DNA of 64,000 bases, from assembly GCA_021730635.1 (NCBI GenBank), contig JAJNNC010000008.1, positions 248,001-312,000 on the forward strand, given 5' to 3'. Shown here one piece after another: positions 20,451-29,802 of this stretch. The first letter of the stretch is position 1, and each line of letters starts with the position of its first letter. A program made the position numbers and the translations under genes. Under the pieces are notes generated by a model that saw only the letters and a program-made list of their open reading frames with translations, had not been told where the DNA came from and did no database searches. The DNA is from Catalimonadaceae bacterium JC749 (GTDB lineage: Bacteria; Bacteroidota; Bacteroidia; Cytophagales; Cyclobacteriaceae).

Positions 20451-20848
20451 AGGGTCCGGTTAGAAAAAGTTAGGGAAGAAATTGCTTCTGCTGCTACCAA
20501 TTTTACAAAAGAAATGAAAAAACGGCTGATATGTAAATACCTAGTTCCTGGTATTTTTGAGAGAACTTTCAGGAATGGGACAGGTTTTTCAATAGAATCC
20601 TTTTGGATCAATCAGTGGGTATCCAGCGACTGCTACCTGTTTTCCGTTGAACTGTTGTATCTTGGCGTTTCAACAAATGTTACCGTCCGCACAAAAAAAC
20701 AGTTGATGGCAGCAGGCAAAACATGTTAATTTCTGCAACTTTTAGCATAATAAATCACTTTTGATCGCCCTTTGATATCTCTAATTTACGTTATGATTTA
20801 CTAGAAATCGCTGACAATCATTTGTTCCACTAAACCTGAAGACGATCT
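20451..20848. other. Divergent promoter region
   Basis: 398 bp between the divergent GH13 and methyltransferase genes. No gene or clear hairpin seen; promoters for both must lie here. Confidence 0.45.
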
Positions 20849-21625
20849 ATGAGCCAGGAATCATCACAACCCAACCCATCTGCATTCAGACCGGAAAGCT
20901 CCAAGCTCTACGGAGAATTTGCCTCCTGGTGGCATCTTCTTTCGGCACCGGAAGAATACGAGGAAGAAGCTACATTTTTTCATCAAGTGTTTCTCAAGCA
21001 TAGTAAGATTCCTCCGCAAACTATTCTTGAACTGGGCAGTGGTGGAGGAAACAACGCCTCATACCTTAAAGCGCATTTTCAACTGACACTGGTAGATTTG
21101 TCGGAAGGCATGTTGGCAGCTAGTCGCCTGCTCAATCCGACCTGCGAGCATTTGCAGGGAGATATGCGCACTGTCAGACTCCACCGGCTTTTTGATGCGG
21201 TATTTATCCACGATGCCATTATGTACATGACTACCATGGAGGATCTGCAAAGAGCCATGGAAACCGCTTATGTACACTGCCGTGCGGGAGGTATGGTCTT
21301 GCTGGTACCCGATTGTGTTCGTGAGAATTTCACATCTACCACCGAACATGGTGGGCATGACGGCACTGACAGGGCACTTCGTTATCTGGAGTGGTCCTAC
21401 GATCCTGATGAAAACGATACCACCGGCGTGATGGATTTTGTTTATGTGCTACGGGAAGGAAAAGATAAAGTATGGGTGGAGCATGACCGTCATATTTTTG
21501 GAATATTCAAACGGGCCGACTGGCTCAGGCTTTTAAAAGAAGTAGGCTTTGAGCCAAAGATTGTGGTTGACTCCTATAATCGGGAGTTGTTTGTAGCCAT
21601 AAAACCAAAAGATACAACACCCTAA
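20849..21625 (+). CDS. Class I SAM-dependent methyltransferase
   Basis: 258 residues. Motif I is ILELGSGGGNNASYL near residues 57-71, followed by LTLVDLSEGML (acidic residue binding the SAM ribose), LQGDMRTVRL and FDAVFIHDAIMYM. This is the standard Rossmann methyltransferase order. The N-terminal FASWWHLLSAPEEYEEEA segment is typical of small-molecule methyltransferases of the ubiE/tam type. Substrate unknown. ATG start at 20849. Confidence 0.88.
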   Translation: MSQESSQPNPSAFRPESSKLYGEFASWWHLLSAPEEYEEEATFFHQVFLKHSKIPPQTILELGSGGGNNASYLKAHFQLTLVDLSEGMLAASRLLNPTCEHLQGDMRTVRLHRLFDAVFIHDAIMYMTTMEDLQRAMETAYVHCRAGGMVLLVPDCVRENFTSTTEHGGHDGTDRALRYLEWSYDPDENDTTGVMDFVYVLREGKDKVWVEHDRHIFGIFKRADWLRLLKEVGFEPKIVVDSYNRELFVAIKPKDTTP

Positions 21626-21902
21626 ACAGCCCTCAGCATTTATTACTTCATATCTTGGTAGACAGCCTGTAAAAACCAAAAATTGCAGGAGATGGAGTAA
21701 ATGAGGTGCATTTTCTTGAAAAGTGTCAAAAAAAGCCTTCCATAGTAGCATAAATTCTTTTTAATGAGCAAGAAATTTGTACCAATATCCCTGCTGTCTC
21801 ATAACAGCATGCGAAAAATTTCACTATGATGATCTACACAGAAAGCCGCCTATAATTCAGTATAGTTATCACTTCAGAATTATTAACTATAAATGAGAAT
21901 CA

Positions 21903-22688
21903 ATGGAAAGAATAAAACTGATCGAACGTGAAATTGGCGGATTAAGACATGCGCTTACCCATCACAAACTGTATAGCCTGCTTTCAGAAATAGACGATAT
22001 CAAGTTGTTTATGGAAAAACATGTGTATGCAGTCTGGGATTTTATGTCCTTGCTCAAAGCATTACAACATCATCTCACCTGCACCACACTTCCGTGGAAA
22101 CCAAGAGCCCATGCAAAAACAGCAAGATTTATCAATGAAATTGTCTTGGGAGAAGAAAGTGACATCAATGAAGCAGGGGTACCCAAAAGCCATTTTGAAA
22201 TGTATATAGAGGCCATGCATGAAGTGGCAGCCGATACAACAAAAGTTACGGCATTCCTGGAAAGGCTGGACCATATCGATTCGCTAGACACAGCCCTGGA
22301 ATCTTCTGCGCTGGAAGTGGAAGAAAAAAGCTTTTTGCGATTCACCTTTGACATCATCAAAACGGAGGAGCCTCATAAGATCGCATCGGCTTTCACCTTC
22401 GGACGAGAAGATGTAATTCCCGATATGTTTATCGAGATTATCAATCAATCGGAACGAAGTAATTCCAGAAGGTTTCCTAAATTAACTTATTATCTCAAGA
22501 GACATATAGAGTTAGATGGCGATGAACACGGTCCGTTATCGCTGGAAATGATCAAAGAGTTGTGTGGTGAAGATGAAAACAAATGGGCAGAAGTATTGGA
22601 GGTAGCCAAAGCAGCCCTGCTGGAAAGAATCAATCTGTGGGATGGTATCGCCAGGAATATTGAAGAGAAACAAGCTCTTGTATCCTAA
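21903..22688 (+). CDS. DUF3050 family protein (heme-oxygenase-like fold)
   Basis: 261 residues. The string FMEKHVYAVWDFMSLLKALQ with HLTCTTLPW near residues 35-62, and later EIVLGEESD and HFEMYIEAM, are characteristic of DUF3050, an all-helical family related to heme-oxygenase-like diiron oxidases. The E/H residues that might bind iron are kept (EKHVYAVWDF, E in GEE, HFEMY). Biochemical role is unknown. Stands alone between methyltransferase and AraC genes. Confidence 0.85.
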   Translation: MERIKLIEREIGGLRHALTHHKLYSLLSEIDDIKLFMEKHVYAVWDFMSLLKALQHHLTCTTLPWKPRAHAKTARFINEIVLGEESDINEAGVPKSHFEMYIEAMHEVAADTTKVTAFLERLDHIDSLDTALESSALEVEEKSFLRFTFDIIKTEEPHKIASAFTFGREDVIPDMFIEIINQSERSNSRRFPKLTYYLKRHIELDGDEHGPLSLEMIKELCGEDENKWAEVLEVAKAALLERINLWDGIARNIEEKQALVS

Positions 22689-22988
22689 AGGTTAACGCAT
22701 CTTTGCCGTCGGGATGCCAGCGCCGGTTCAACTCCATTGGTCTGAGCCTTTATGAAAAAAAGTGATGATACATCACCTTTTAAACGGAGAGGCGTTCGCT
22801 TCTACATTTTCAGAGGCAACCTTAGCGGGCGAGCTGATCATGGTCAGTGAAGTCTCATGGCCGGTGATTTATCCGAAGACAAGCTGCCGGCCTTCTGGCA
22901 AAACCGGACGGCTTACTAACCCTTTGTGCGACAAAGTGATGCACTATCGCTAATTATCAAAAGCGGGAGTGAGCTGATCTTTTTGCCT
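22689..22988. other. Intergenic, convergent genes
   Basis: 300 bp between convergent genes; no ORF with protein-like composition and no clean terminator hairpin seen. Confidence 0.4.
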
Positions 22989-23597
22989 TTATGTCTTGTT
23001 GAAGCGCTGTGACCGGCTGTCTGATCCGATCTCGTCCAAAGGCTTGCGCCGGTCTCCGGTGAGCTTTTTAAACGCTGAAGGAGTCAGCCCCGTCACCTTC
23101 TTAAACTGGGCAGAAAGATGCGCCACACTGCTATACCCTACTTTATAGGCAATCTCACTCAGCGTCAGCTCATTGTATACCAGTAACTCTTTCACCCGCT
23201 CAATACGCTGAAGGATGATGTATTTTTCAATAGTAATGCCCTCTGTAGAGGAAAACAGGTTACTGAGATAAGGGTAATCCACCCCAAGACGGGTTTGAAA
23301 GAGATATGAGTAGTTGACATGAAGGGCTACTTCCTCCTGCTGATGAATGGTCTCAATCACTATATTCTTGATCTTTTCGATGAGTTGAGCCTTCCGGTCA
23401 TCCAGCAACTCAAATCCGTTATCTTTTAAGGCGGCAGCTATCTCAGTCCGGTTGATAGTCTCTTCCTCTTCATTGAGCACCACTTCTCCCAGCTTTACCT
23501 GGCTGACAGAAAGCCCCATCTGCTCGAGTGTTTCTTTCACCACCCGTACACAACGGTCGCACACCATATTTTTTATATGTAAAGTAGTAGATGGCAT
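22989..23597 (-). CDS. AraC-family regulator with N-terminal HMA-like domain
   Basis: 202 residues from the ATG at 23597 (MPSTTLHIKNMVCDRCV). Residues 1-70 form a heavy-metal-associated-like ferredoxin fold with the CxxC metal motif MVCDRC. A short linker follows, then a two-helix-turn-helix AraC domain (LTLSEIAYKVGYSSVAHLSAQF and the LTPSAFK end). This is a compact one-component regulator that could sense metal, perhaps copper, and act on transport or efflux genes; none is adjacent. The C-terminus is rich in charged residues. Confidence 0.85.
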   Translation of the reverse strand: MPSTTLHIKNMVCDRCVRVVKETLEQMGLSVSQVKLGEVVLNEEEETINRTEIAAALKDNGFELLDDRKAQLIEKIKNIVIETIHQQEEVALHVNYSYLFQTRLGVDYPYLSNLFSSTEGITIEKYIILQRIERVKELLVYNELTLSEIAYKVGYSSVAHLSAQFKKVTGLTPSAFKKLTGDRRKPLDEIGSDSRSQRFNKT

Positions 23598-23737
23598 CGT
23601 AATCATATAAATAGTACTCCCTGTAGAACGTTGTAGTAACAGTAAAGAAAGGCAAAAAAATCCCACAAACTACCTTTGTAACCAGTAAGAGATTTATCAT
23701 GACTGAAGACAGCTCCGGCCACCGCTAAAGAAGTGAA

Positions 23738-23845
23738 TTATTTCAAATGTCTCTGATAGTTCCTTATACGTTGACGGTAAGCCTCCCGCATTTCCTGCCC
23801 TGTAACAAAAATCAGCTGAACAGGACCAAAAATACTTTCACGCTC
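23738..23845 (-). pseudogene. Possible C-terminal gene remnant
   Basis: Between two stops, 35 codons on the minus strand read like the end of a real protein (SIFGPVQLIFVTGQEMREAY, then a basic helix and TAA). No start codon is available and the family is not recognised. It lies between korB and the AraC gene and may be the stump of a lost gene. Confidence 0.25.
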
Positions 23846-23882
23846 TCATTTCACCATCCTCTCAATCAATCACTCGCTATAC

Positions 23883-24935
23883 TTATCTGTATTCGGCATT
23901 GATTTCTTCTAAAACTGCTCTTCCTGGGCATAGTTCCTTCTCTCTCAAAGTGTTCAGCGGTTGCGCTACCGTATCCAGCAATTGATGTAAATCGCCGCTA
24001 TGAGGATCAATGTACAACAGCCCTGTCAGAATTTCTCCATGAGACTTTGCTTTCTGTAAATGGTTCATCGCAGAATCCCGGTCGGTAGGGTCCCAGTGAG
24101 GGCTCAGCTTCTGCAGGTGGATCAGGGAGCCATCATGCAATCTGACACTGGCAGAAGTGCCTTCTTCGTAGGAAACAGTAATTTCTTTCTCCTCTGGCAC
24201 AAAATCAAGCCTGGAAGTGGCGGCTATATGTTCTCTTACATAATCATAAGATTTGGTAGAGCCTGGGTTATTGTTGAAAGTAACACAGGGAGAAATGATA
24301 TCCAGAAAGGCAAAACCCGGGTGAGACATGGCGGCTTTGATCAAAGGTACCAACTGCTTTTTATCACCTGAAAAACTGCGAGCTACAAAAGTAGCGCCCA
24401 ACTCCAACGATAGTCCTACCAGGTCTATGGCCTGGAAAGCATTGTTAGAACCTTCCTTGCTCACAGAGCCCGGGTCTGCAGTGGCTGAATCCTGCCCCTT
24501 GGTCAGCCCATAACAACCGTTGTTCATGACAATATAGACCATGTTGAGGTTACGCCGAAGCACATGGCAAAACTGACCCAGCCCGATAGAGGCAGAATCA
24601 CCGTCGCCGGAAACACCCAGGTAGATAAGATCCCGGTTGGCCAGATTGGCACCCGTAGCGATAGAAGGCATACGACCGTGCACGGAATTAAAGCCATGGG
24701 AATTCCCCAGAAAATAGGTCGGCGTTTTGGAAGAACAACCGATCCCCGACAGTTTAGCCAGATGATGCGGTTCAATGGCCATCTCATAACAAGCCTGGAT
24801 AATGGCACCGCTGATGGAGTCGTGCCCACAACCCGCACAAAGCGTAGAAATAGCACCCTCATAATCTGACTTGGCAAAGCCAATCTTATTTCGTTTAAGG
24901 CCGGGATGCCGGAATTTAGGTTTGATATAGGTCAT
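23883..24935 (-). CDS. korB: 2-oxoacid:ferredoxin oxidoreductase, beta subunit
   Basis: 350 residues. Contains the thiamine-diphosphate-binding features of the family: LCAGCGHDSI near residue 34, GIGCSSKTPTYF, and GDGDSASIGLGQFCH with the NNGCYGLTKGQ follow-up. With the alpha subunit it converts 2-oxoglutarate (or a similar 2-oxoacid) and CoA to the acyl-CoA, passing electrons to ferredoxin, in the cytoplasm. Its start overlaps the stop of korA by 4 bp (ATGA), so the two are translationally coupled. Last gene of a three-gene operon. Confidence 0.93.
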   Translation of the reverse strand: MTYIKPKFRHPGLKRNKIGFAKSDYEGAISTLCAGCGHDSISGAIIQACYEMAIEPHHLAKLSGIGCSSKTPTYFLGNSHGFNSVHGRMPSIATGANLANRDLIYLGVSGDGDSASIGLGQFCHVLRRNLNMVYIVMNNGCYGLTKGQDSATADPGSVSKEGSNNAFQAIDLVGLSLELGATFVARSFSGDKKQLVPLIKAAMSHPGFAFLDIISPCVTFNNNPGSTKSYDYVREHIAATSRLDFVPEEKEITVSYEEGTSASVRLHDGSLIHLQKLSPHWDPTDRDSAMNHLQKAKSHGEILTGLLYIDPHSGDLHQLLDTVAQPLNTLREKELCPGRAVLEEINAEYR

Positions 24936-26785
24936 AAGCTTTTTCTTTGATGATTGTTGATGTGGCGGCCGTTATGGGCATACATCAGCAAGTAATCTTT
25001 GATCTGATGCACAATTGTATCAGCCGTGATGGGCATGCCATCATAATTCAGAATGGTTAACAGCTTTTTAGGGTACACTTCCAGTTCATTAACCAGCAAT
25101 GAGCGGAATTGCTTATCTCGATTTTGTTCTATGATAAATACCTGCTCGTGTGCTTCTATAAACTGTTCAACCGTTTTGTCAAAAGGGAAAGCTTTGATCC
25201 GCATGGCATCCAGCTCCATCCCCTGTTCCTTTAGCAAAGTTAGCGCCTCGAGAGCGGCATAGGTAGAAGTACCAAAGAAAATAATTCCCTGGGTACTCCG
25301 GTTTTCCTTCTGATACAACTCCGGCGCTGGTACATACCGCTTGGCTGTCTCCCATTTTTTTAGCAGCCTGTTTACAATACGTACATACACTTCTCCATCT
25401 TCGGTATAGCGGGCATACTCATCACGCGAGGTTCCCCTTGTAAAAAAAGACCCCTTCGTCGGGTGGGTGCCTGGTAGGGTACGATAGCAAATGCCATCGT
25501 TGTCTACATCCAGATAACGGCCATACTTTTCCAGCTTTTCCAATTCCTCCGCATTCAATACCTTACCCAAATCATAGCGCCGCTCATCGTCCCAGGTGAG
25601 GGGAGGCGACATATGGCTGTTCATACCCAGGTCAAGGTCAGACATGAGGATGATGGGTGTTTGCAGACGGTCTGCCAGATCAAAAGCAGCGGCAGCCATC
25701 TCAAAACACTCTGTCGGTGTGCTGGGAAAGAGCAGCACCTGTTTGGTGTCGCCATGGGAGGCATAAGCCGCAGATAAAATATCCGATTGCTGTGTCCGGG
25801 TAGGCATCCCGGTAGAAGGGCCACCCCGCTGCACATCCACCAGCACCAGAGGAATCTCTGCAAAATAAGCCAGCCCGATAAACTCACTCATCAGTGAAAT
25901 GCCCGGACCACTGGTGGCAGTGAAGGCACGGGCACCATTCCAGGTGGCGCCTATCACCATACCTACAGCGGCCAGTTCGTCTTCTGCCTGCACAATCGCG
26001 TATTTCTTCTTCCCGGTGGCTTTGTCGATGCGCAAACGTTTGGCATAGGTTTCAAAGGCTTTGACCACAGAAGTGGAAGGGGTGATAGGATACCAGGCCG
26101 CTACCGTAACGCCTGCATAGAGGGCTCCCAGGGCGGTAGCCGTATTGCCATCTATCATGATGTGATCGCCTACATTGTCGCGTCTTTCTACCCGGATATC
26201 CAACGGACAATCGTAATGCGCTTGCGCATACTCAAACCCGAGCTCCAGTGCTTTAAAGTTGGGCGGAATCAGTTTTTCTTTATGGCTGAACTGCTCCCGG
26301 ATCATCTGCCGGATCACCTCTATCTCAATATCCAGCAAAGCTGCCAATGCCCCTACATAGACAATATTTTTGAACAGTTGCTGCTGACGCGGATGCTGGA
26401 AATTTTCCATACACAGCCGCATCATAGGAATGCCTATATAATGAATGTCTTCCCTGTCGAACTCGTGGTGAAGCTTTTTGGTGCTGTCATACATAAAATA
26501 TCCTCCCGGCCGCACAGCAGCAATATCCTTGGCATAACTTTGCGGGTTCACCCCCACCAGCAAGTCTACGCCGGCCCGCCGGCCCAGGTAGCCCTTTTCA
26601 TTGATACGGACCTCATACCAGGTAGGAAGCCCCTGGATATTGGAAGGAAATATATTTTTAGGAGAAACGGGAATGCCCATCCGGAAGATGGCTTTGGAAA
26701 ACATGTCGTTGGCACTTGCGGAACCTGTACCATTCACATTGGCAAAACGAATGACCATATCGTTTACCACACTGTCGCTACTCAT
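24932..26785 (-). CDS. korA: 2-oxoacid:acceptor oxidoreductase, alpha subunit (gamma-alpha fusion)
   Basis: 617 residues. The N-terminal 190 residues are the gamma domain (IRFANVNGTGSASANDMFSK), fused to the alpha domain that begins GNTATALGALYAGVTVAAWY, then PITPST. The segment FTATSGPGISLMSEF is the conserved pyrimidine-domain motif, and GGPSTGMPT follows. This fused layout is usual for Bacteroidota and Actinobacteria KorA. It pairs with KorB. It overlaps the flavoprotein gene upstream and korB downstream by 4 bp each. Confidence 0.93.
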   Translation of the reverse strand: MSSDSVVNDMVIRFANVNGTGSASANDMFSKAIFRMGIPVSPKNIFPSNIQGLPTWYEVRINEKGYLGRRAGVDLLVGVNPQSYAKDIAAVRPGGYFMYDSTKKLHHEFDREDIHYIGIPMMRLCMENFQHPRQQQLFKNIVYVGALAALLDIEIEVIRQMIREQFSHKEKLIPPNFKALELGFEYAQAHYDCPLDIRVERRDNVGDHIMIDGNTATALGALYAGVTVAAWYPITPSTSVVKAFETYAKRLRIDKATGKKKYAIVQAEDELAAVGMVIGATWNGARAFTATSGPGISLMSEFIGLAYFAEIPLVLVDVQRGGPSTGMPTRTQQSDILSAAYASHGDTKQVLLFPSTPTECFEMAAAAFDLADRLQTPIILMSDLDLGMNSHMSPPLTWDDERRYDLGKVLNAEELEKLEKYGRYLDVDNDGICYRTLPGTHPTKGSFFTRGTSRDEYARYTEDGEVYVRIVNRLLKKWETAKRYVPAPELYQKENRSTQGIIFFGTSTYAALEALTLLKEQGMELDAMRIKAFPFDKTVEQFIEAHEQVFIIEQNRDKQFRSLLVNELEVYPKKLLTILNYDGMPITADTIVHQIKDYLLMYAHNGRHINNHQRKSL

Positions 26786-28560
26786 AGAATCTTACTGGCT
26801 TTGGTTACGTTGTATAAAAATTTTTGCATATCCCAGGCGGAGGTCGGACAACGTTCTGCACACAAACCACAGTGCAGACAGACATCTTCATCTTTGACCA
26901 TCACCCGCTTTGTGGGTAAAACTTCTGAAACATATAAGTCTTGTGTTTTATTCTCGGCTGGTGCACTCAGCCGGGTACGCAAATCCTCTTCTTCTCCATT
27001 TTCCGTAAAAGTGATACAAGAGGTAGGACATATGTCTACACAAGCATCACATTCAATACAAGTGCTGGCGGTAAAGACCGTCTGTATATCACAATTCAAA
27101 CAACGCTGCGCTTCTTTAAAGCCTGTGGGCGGATCAAAGCCCAGTTCCACCTCTATCTTGCGGTTGGTCAGGGTAATGCTTTTTACTTCATGCGGTACCT
27201 TGTATCGCAGATCATCTACCACAGCGCTGTCATAGCTCCATTCATGAATACCCATCTTCTGATGAATCAGGTTGGTCATCGGCGAAGGCCTGTCCAGGAT
27301 GTCTTTTCCCTGGCAATACAGGTCTATAGAGATGGCGGCCTGGTGCCCATGGGCCACGGCAGTGATAATATTTTCGGGGCCGAAGGCAGCATCTCCTCCA
27401 AAGAAAACCTGAGGAAGGGTAGACTGGAAACTTACCTTATCCAGCACGGGTATATCCCACTTACCGAATTCAATGCCCAGGTCTCTTTCTATCCAGGGAA
27501 AAGCATTGTCCTGCCCGATGGCGATAATCACATCGTCGGCTTCAATAAATACATCCGGCTCTCCGGTAGGAACCAATTTTCTCCGGCCGTTTTCGTCATA
27601 TTCTGCCCTTACCTTTTCAAAAATGACACCTTTCAGTCTGCCATTCTCTACCACAAACTCTTTGGGCGGCATATTATTGAGAATAGGAATATCTTCCGCC
27701 CTGGCGTCTTCAATTTCCCAGGGAGAGGCCTTCATCTCTTCAAAAGGACTTCGCACCACGACGGTGACCTCATCGCCACCCAGTCGCCGGGATGTGCGGC
27801 AGCAATCCATGGCGGTGTTTCCACCCCCCAGGATGATTACCTTTTTTCCGATCTTGTCTACGTGGCTGAAAGCTACATTGGCCAGAAACTCTATACCGAT
27901 ATGGATATTTTTGGCTCCTTCCTCTCTTCCCGGCAGGATAAGATCACGGCCTTTTGGCGCGCCTGTACCCACAAAGATGGCATCGTAGTCTTTCTCCAGC
28001 ATTTCTTTCATACTGGAAACATAGTGGTTGAAATGGGTGTGAATACCCATCTCCAGAATGTAATTCACTTCTTCGTCGAGCACCGATTCCGGCAGGCGAA
28101 ACGCAGGAATCTGCGACCGCATCATGCCGCCCCCTTTGTGCCAGTCATCATACAAATGAATTTCGTACCCCAGTGGGGCCAGGTCACGGGCAACTGTCAG
28201 GGAGGCAGGGCCGCCCCCGATCAAGGCTATCTTTTTACCATTTTTCTTTTCAGGAGCCTGCGGCATCCGGCTTTTCACTTCCCCCTTATTGTCGGCAGCG
28301 ACACGTTTCAGACGGCAGATCGCTACCGGCTCTTCTTCTATGCGGCCACGGCGGCAGGCGGGCTCACACGGGCGATCACAGGTGCGCCCCAGGATGCCGG
28401 GGAACACATTGGATTCCCAGTTGACCATGTAAGCTTCTGTGTAGCGCTCTGCAGCAATAAGGCGAATGTATTCTGGTACAGGCGTGTGGGCAGGGCAGGC
28501 ATACTGACAATCCACTACTTTATGAAAGTATTCCGGGTTGTTGATATTAGTAGGTTTCAC
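26782..28560 (-). CDS. GltD-like FAD/NAD(P) oxidoreductase with C-terminal 2x[4Fe-4S] ferredoxin
   Basis: 592 residues, GTG start at 28560; no in-frame ATG fits upstream. The N-terminal cysteine-rich region (CQYACPAHTPVPEYI, CDRPCEPACRRG) binds FeS, as in glutamate synthase small subunits. Two Rossmann motifs follow: ALIGGGPASLTVARDL for FAD and VIILGGGNTAMD for NAD(P). The C-terminus has two [4Fe-4S] motifs, CIECDACVDICP and CLHCGLCAERCP. The first gene of the kor operon, it probably moves electrons between KorAB ferredoxin and NAD(P). Long plus-strand frames across it are shadows. Confidence 0.9.
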   Translation of the reverse strand: MKPTNINNPEYFHKVVDCQYACPAHTPVPEYIRLIAAERYTEAYMVNWESNVFPGILGRTCDRPCEPACRRGRIEEEPVAICRLKRVAADNKGEVKSRMPQAPEKKNGKKIALIGGGPASLTVARDLAPLGYEIHLYDDWHKGGGMMRSQIPAFRLPESVLDEEVNYILEMGIHTHFNHYVSSMKEMLEKDYDAIFVGTGAPKGRDLILPGREEGAKNIHIGIEFLANVAFSHVDKIGKKVIILGGGNTAMDCCRTSRRLGGDEVTVVVRSPFEEMKASPWEIEDARAEDIPILNNMPPKEFVVENGRLKGVIFEKVRAEYDENGRRKLVPTGEPDVFIEADDVIIAIGQDNAFPWIERDLGIEFGKWDIPVLDKVSFQSTLPQVFFGGDAAFGPENIITAVAHGHQAAISIDLYCQGKDILDRPSPMTNLIHQKMGIHEWSYDSAVVDDLRYKVPHEVKSITLTNRKIEVELGFDPPTGFKEAQRCLNCDIQTVFTASTCIECDACVDICPTSCITFTENGEEEDLRTRLSAPAENKTQDLYVSEVLPTKRVMVKDEDVCLHCGLCAERCPTSAWDMQKFLYNVTKASKIL

Positions 28561-28812
28561 AATAGCATCCTCATTTACGAGTTGATATTTAACTGTCTTA
28601 AAAACAAGGATTTAAATTACAAAATATTCATAAACATTGCGAATAAATTGTAAAAACATGTAAAGGTGATATAAATTATCGGAATAACCCCTGAGAGAAC
28701 CCTTATACTACCCCTGGATAGCACACTTTACTAAAACGTCCTGTAAGAAACATGTGTAACAAATAGCCTGACATAGCACCCTTTGTTACACAGCCTATTC
28801 AGGGGTTCATCT

Positions 28813-28820
28813 TATCTTTG
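28813..28820 (+). promoter_or_regulatory. Bacteroidota-type -7 promoter box
   Basis: TATCTTTG matches the Bacteroidota -7 consensus TAnnTTTG and lies 27 bp before the ATG at 28848. No good -33 TTTG at standard spacing was found, so this is tentative. Confidence 0.4.
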
Positions 28821-28847
28821 TTTGAAGACACCTACTGGCTCACCTCT

Positions 28848-29411
28848 ATGAAAAAGTATATTACGATCGTTTGTCTCTTTTTCTTCCTTTCGGCTTCACA
28901 CGGCCAAAGCCTTAATAGCCATTGGAAAAGAGATTTAGACCATGAGCTTGCCCAGTTTAAGGGATGCGAAAATAAGGCTGCCGAAGGCATTCACTCGTGC
29001 AACAACTTTATTGGTAACATGCTCCCCACCGTTTATCAGATCAATGACTTTTACTCAAAAACCCTGGGCAGGCACATGCGGGTTATTGAAATTTCGGATT
29101 ATTTGCATAGTAGTAATCAATGGATACTGCTGGGCCGTGGATACGAACAAAAAGCCTTGAATGAAGCCCAACAGTACGCCAATGCAAAAAAAGCAGTGGT
29201 GGCCATCTATGTCGACGAAGCAGGGATCGGTAATGTATCTCTCATTTTGCCCGGAACCTTAAGACCTTCTGGTTCCTGGAAACTTCAGGTGCCTAACTCT
29301 GCCTCATTCTTCTTAAGTGATCCTGAGAAATCATATATGGATAAGGGCCTGTCTTACTCTTTCGAAAGATTATTAACCAAAGAAGTATTCATTTACGGTA
29401 GAAAATACTGA
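28848..29411 (+). CDS. Secreted hypothetical protein
   Basis: 187 residues from the ATG at 28848, chosen because MKKYITIVCLFFFLSASHGQ is a clean signal peptide; an alternative start lies 30 bp upstream. The mature part has four cysteines at most and no recognised domain. The segment EAQQYANAKKAVVAIYVDEAG and the later ILPGTLRPSGSWKLQVPNSA suggest an alpha/beta fold. Periplasmic or secreted. Alone on its strand between the kor operon and the protease region. Confidence 0.65.
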   Translation: MKKYITIVCLFFFLSASHGQSLNSHWKRDLDHELAQFKGCENKAAEGIHSCNNFIGNMLPTVYQINDFYSKTLGRHMRVIEISDYLHSSNQWILLGRGYEQKALNEAQQYANAKKAVVAIYVDEAGIGNVSLILPGTLRPSGSWKLQVPNSASFFLSDPEKSYMDKGLSYSFERLLTKEVFIYGRKY

Positions 29412-29802
29412 CAGCCTGATTGATGAGACACCTGGTCTCTGCGAAAAACCACAGAAAGCCTCTAATTCTACACTCGAAAAAAAATTTGACCCTCAAGGGT
29501 TACCTCACGACTGTTTAATTTACTAAGCTGTAATTAGATCCCGGATTCCCGAAAGCTTCCTCCTCATTCCTTAACAGGAAGGTGGGCAGGATGACTTTCC
29601 ATGATTACCAGTAAAGAGAGCTGATACCTCGTTATGAGCTGTCTATCATTCCTTATTATATCAATAGTGCGTTAATAGCTGATAGCAGACACTTTACTGC
29701 TACAGCGCTGTACCGTCAGGTATTTATCACATTATTGTACTGCTTATTCACAAAAATAGTATTATGATTGATAACTTTACTTATTAAGCAAACCCTACCC
29801 TC
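29412..29802. other. Intergenic, nothing recognised
   Basis: 390 bp with no ORF of protein-like composition. Holds the upstream region of the prodomain-like gene. Confidence 0.45.

Noticed and set aside
26941-28653. 570-codon open frame on the plus strand opposite the flavoprotein gene, with a second one (357 codons) at 26162-27235
   Set aside because: They are antisense shadows of GC-rich core genes. The minus-strand products match well-known families with intact FeS, FAD and NAD motifs and 4-bp operon overlaps; the plus-strand products have no protein-like composition.
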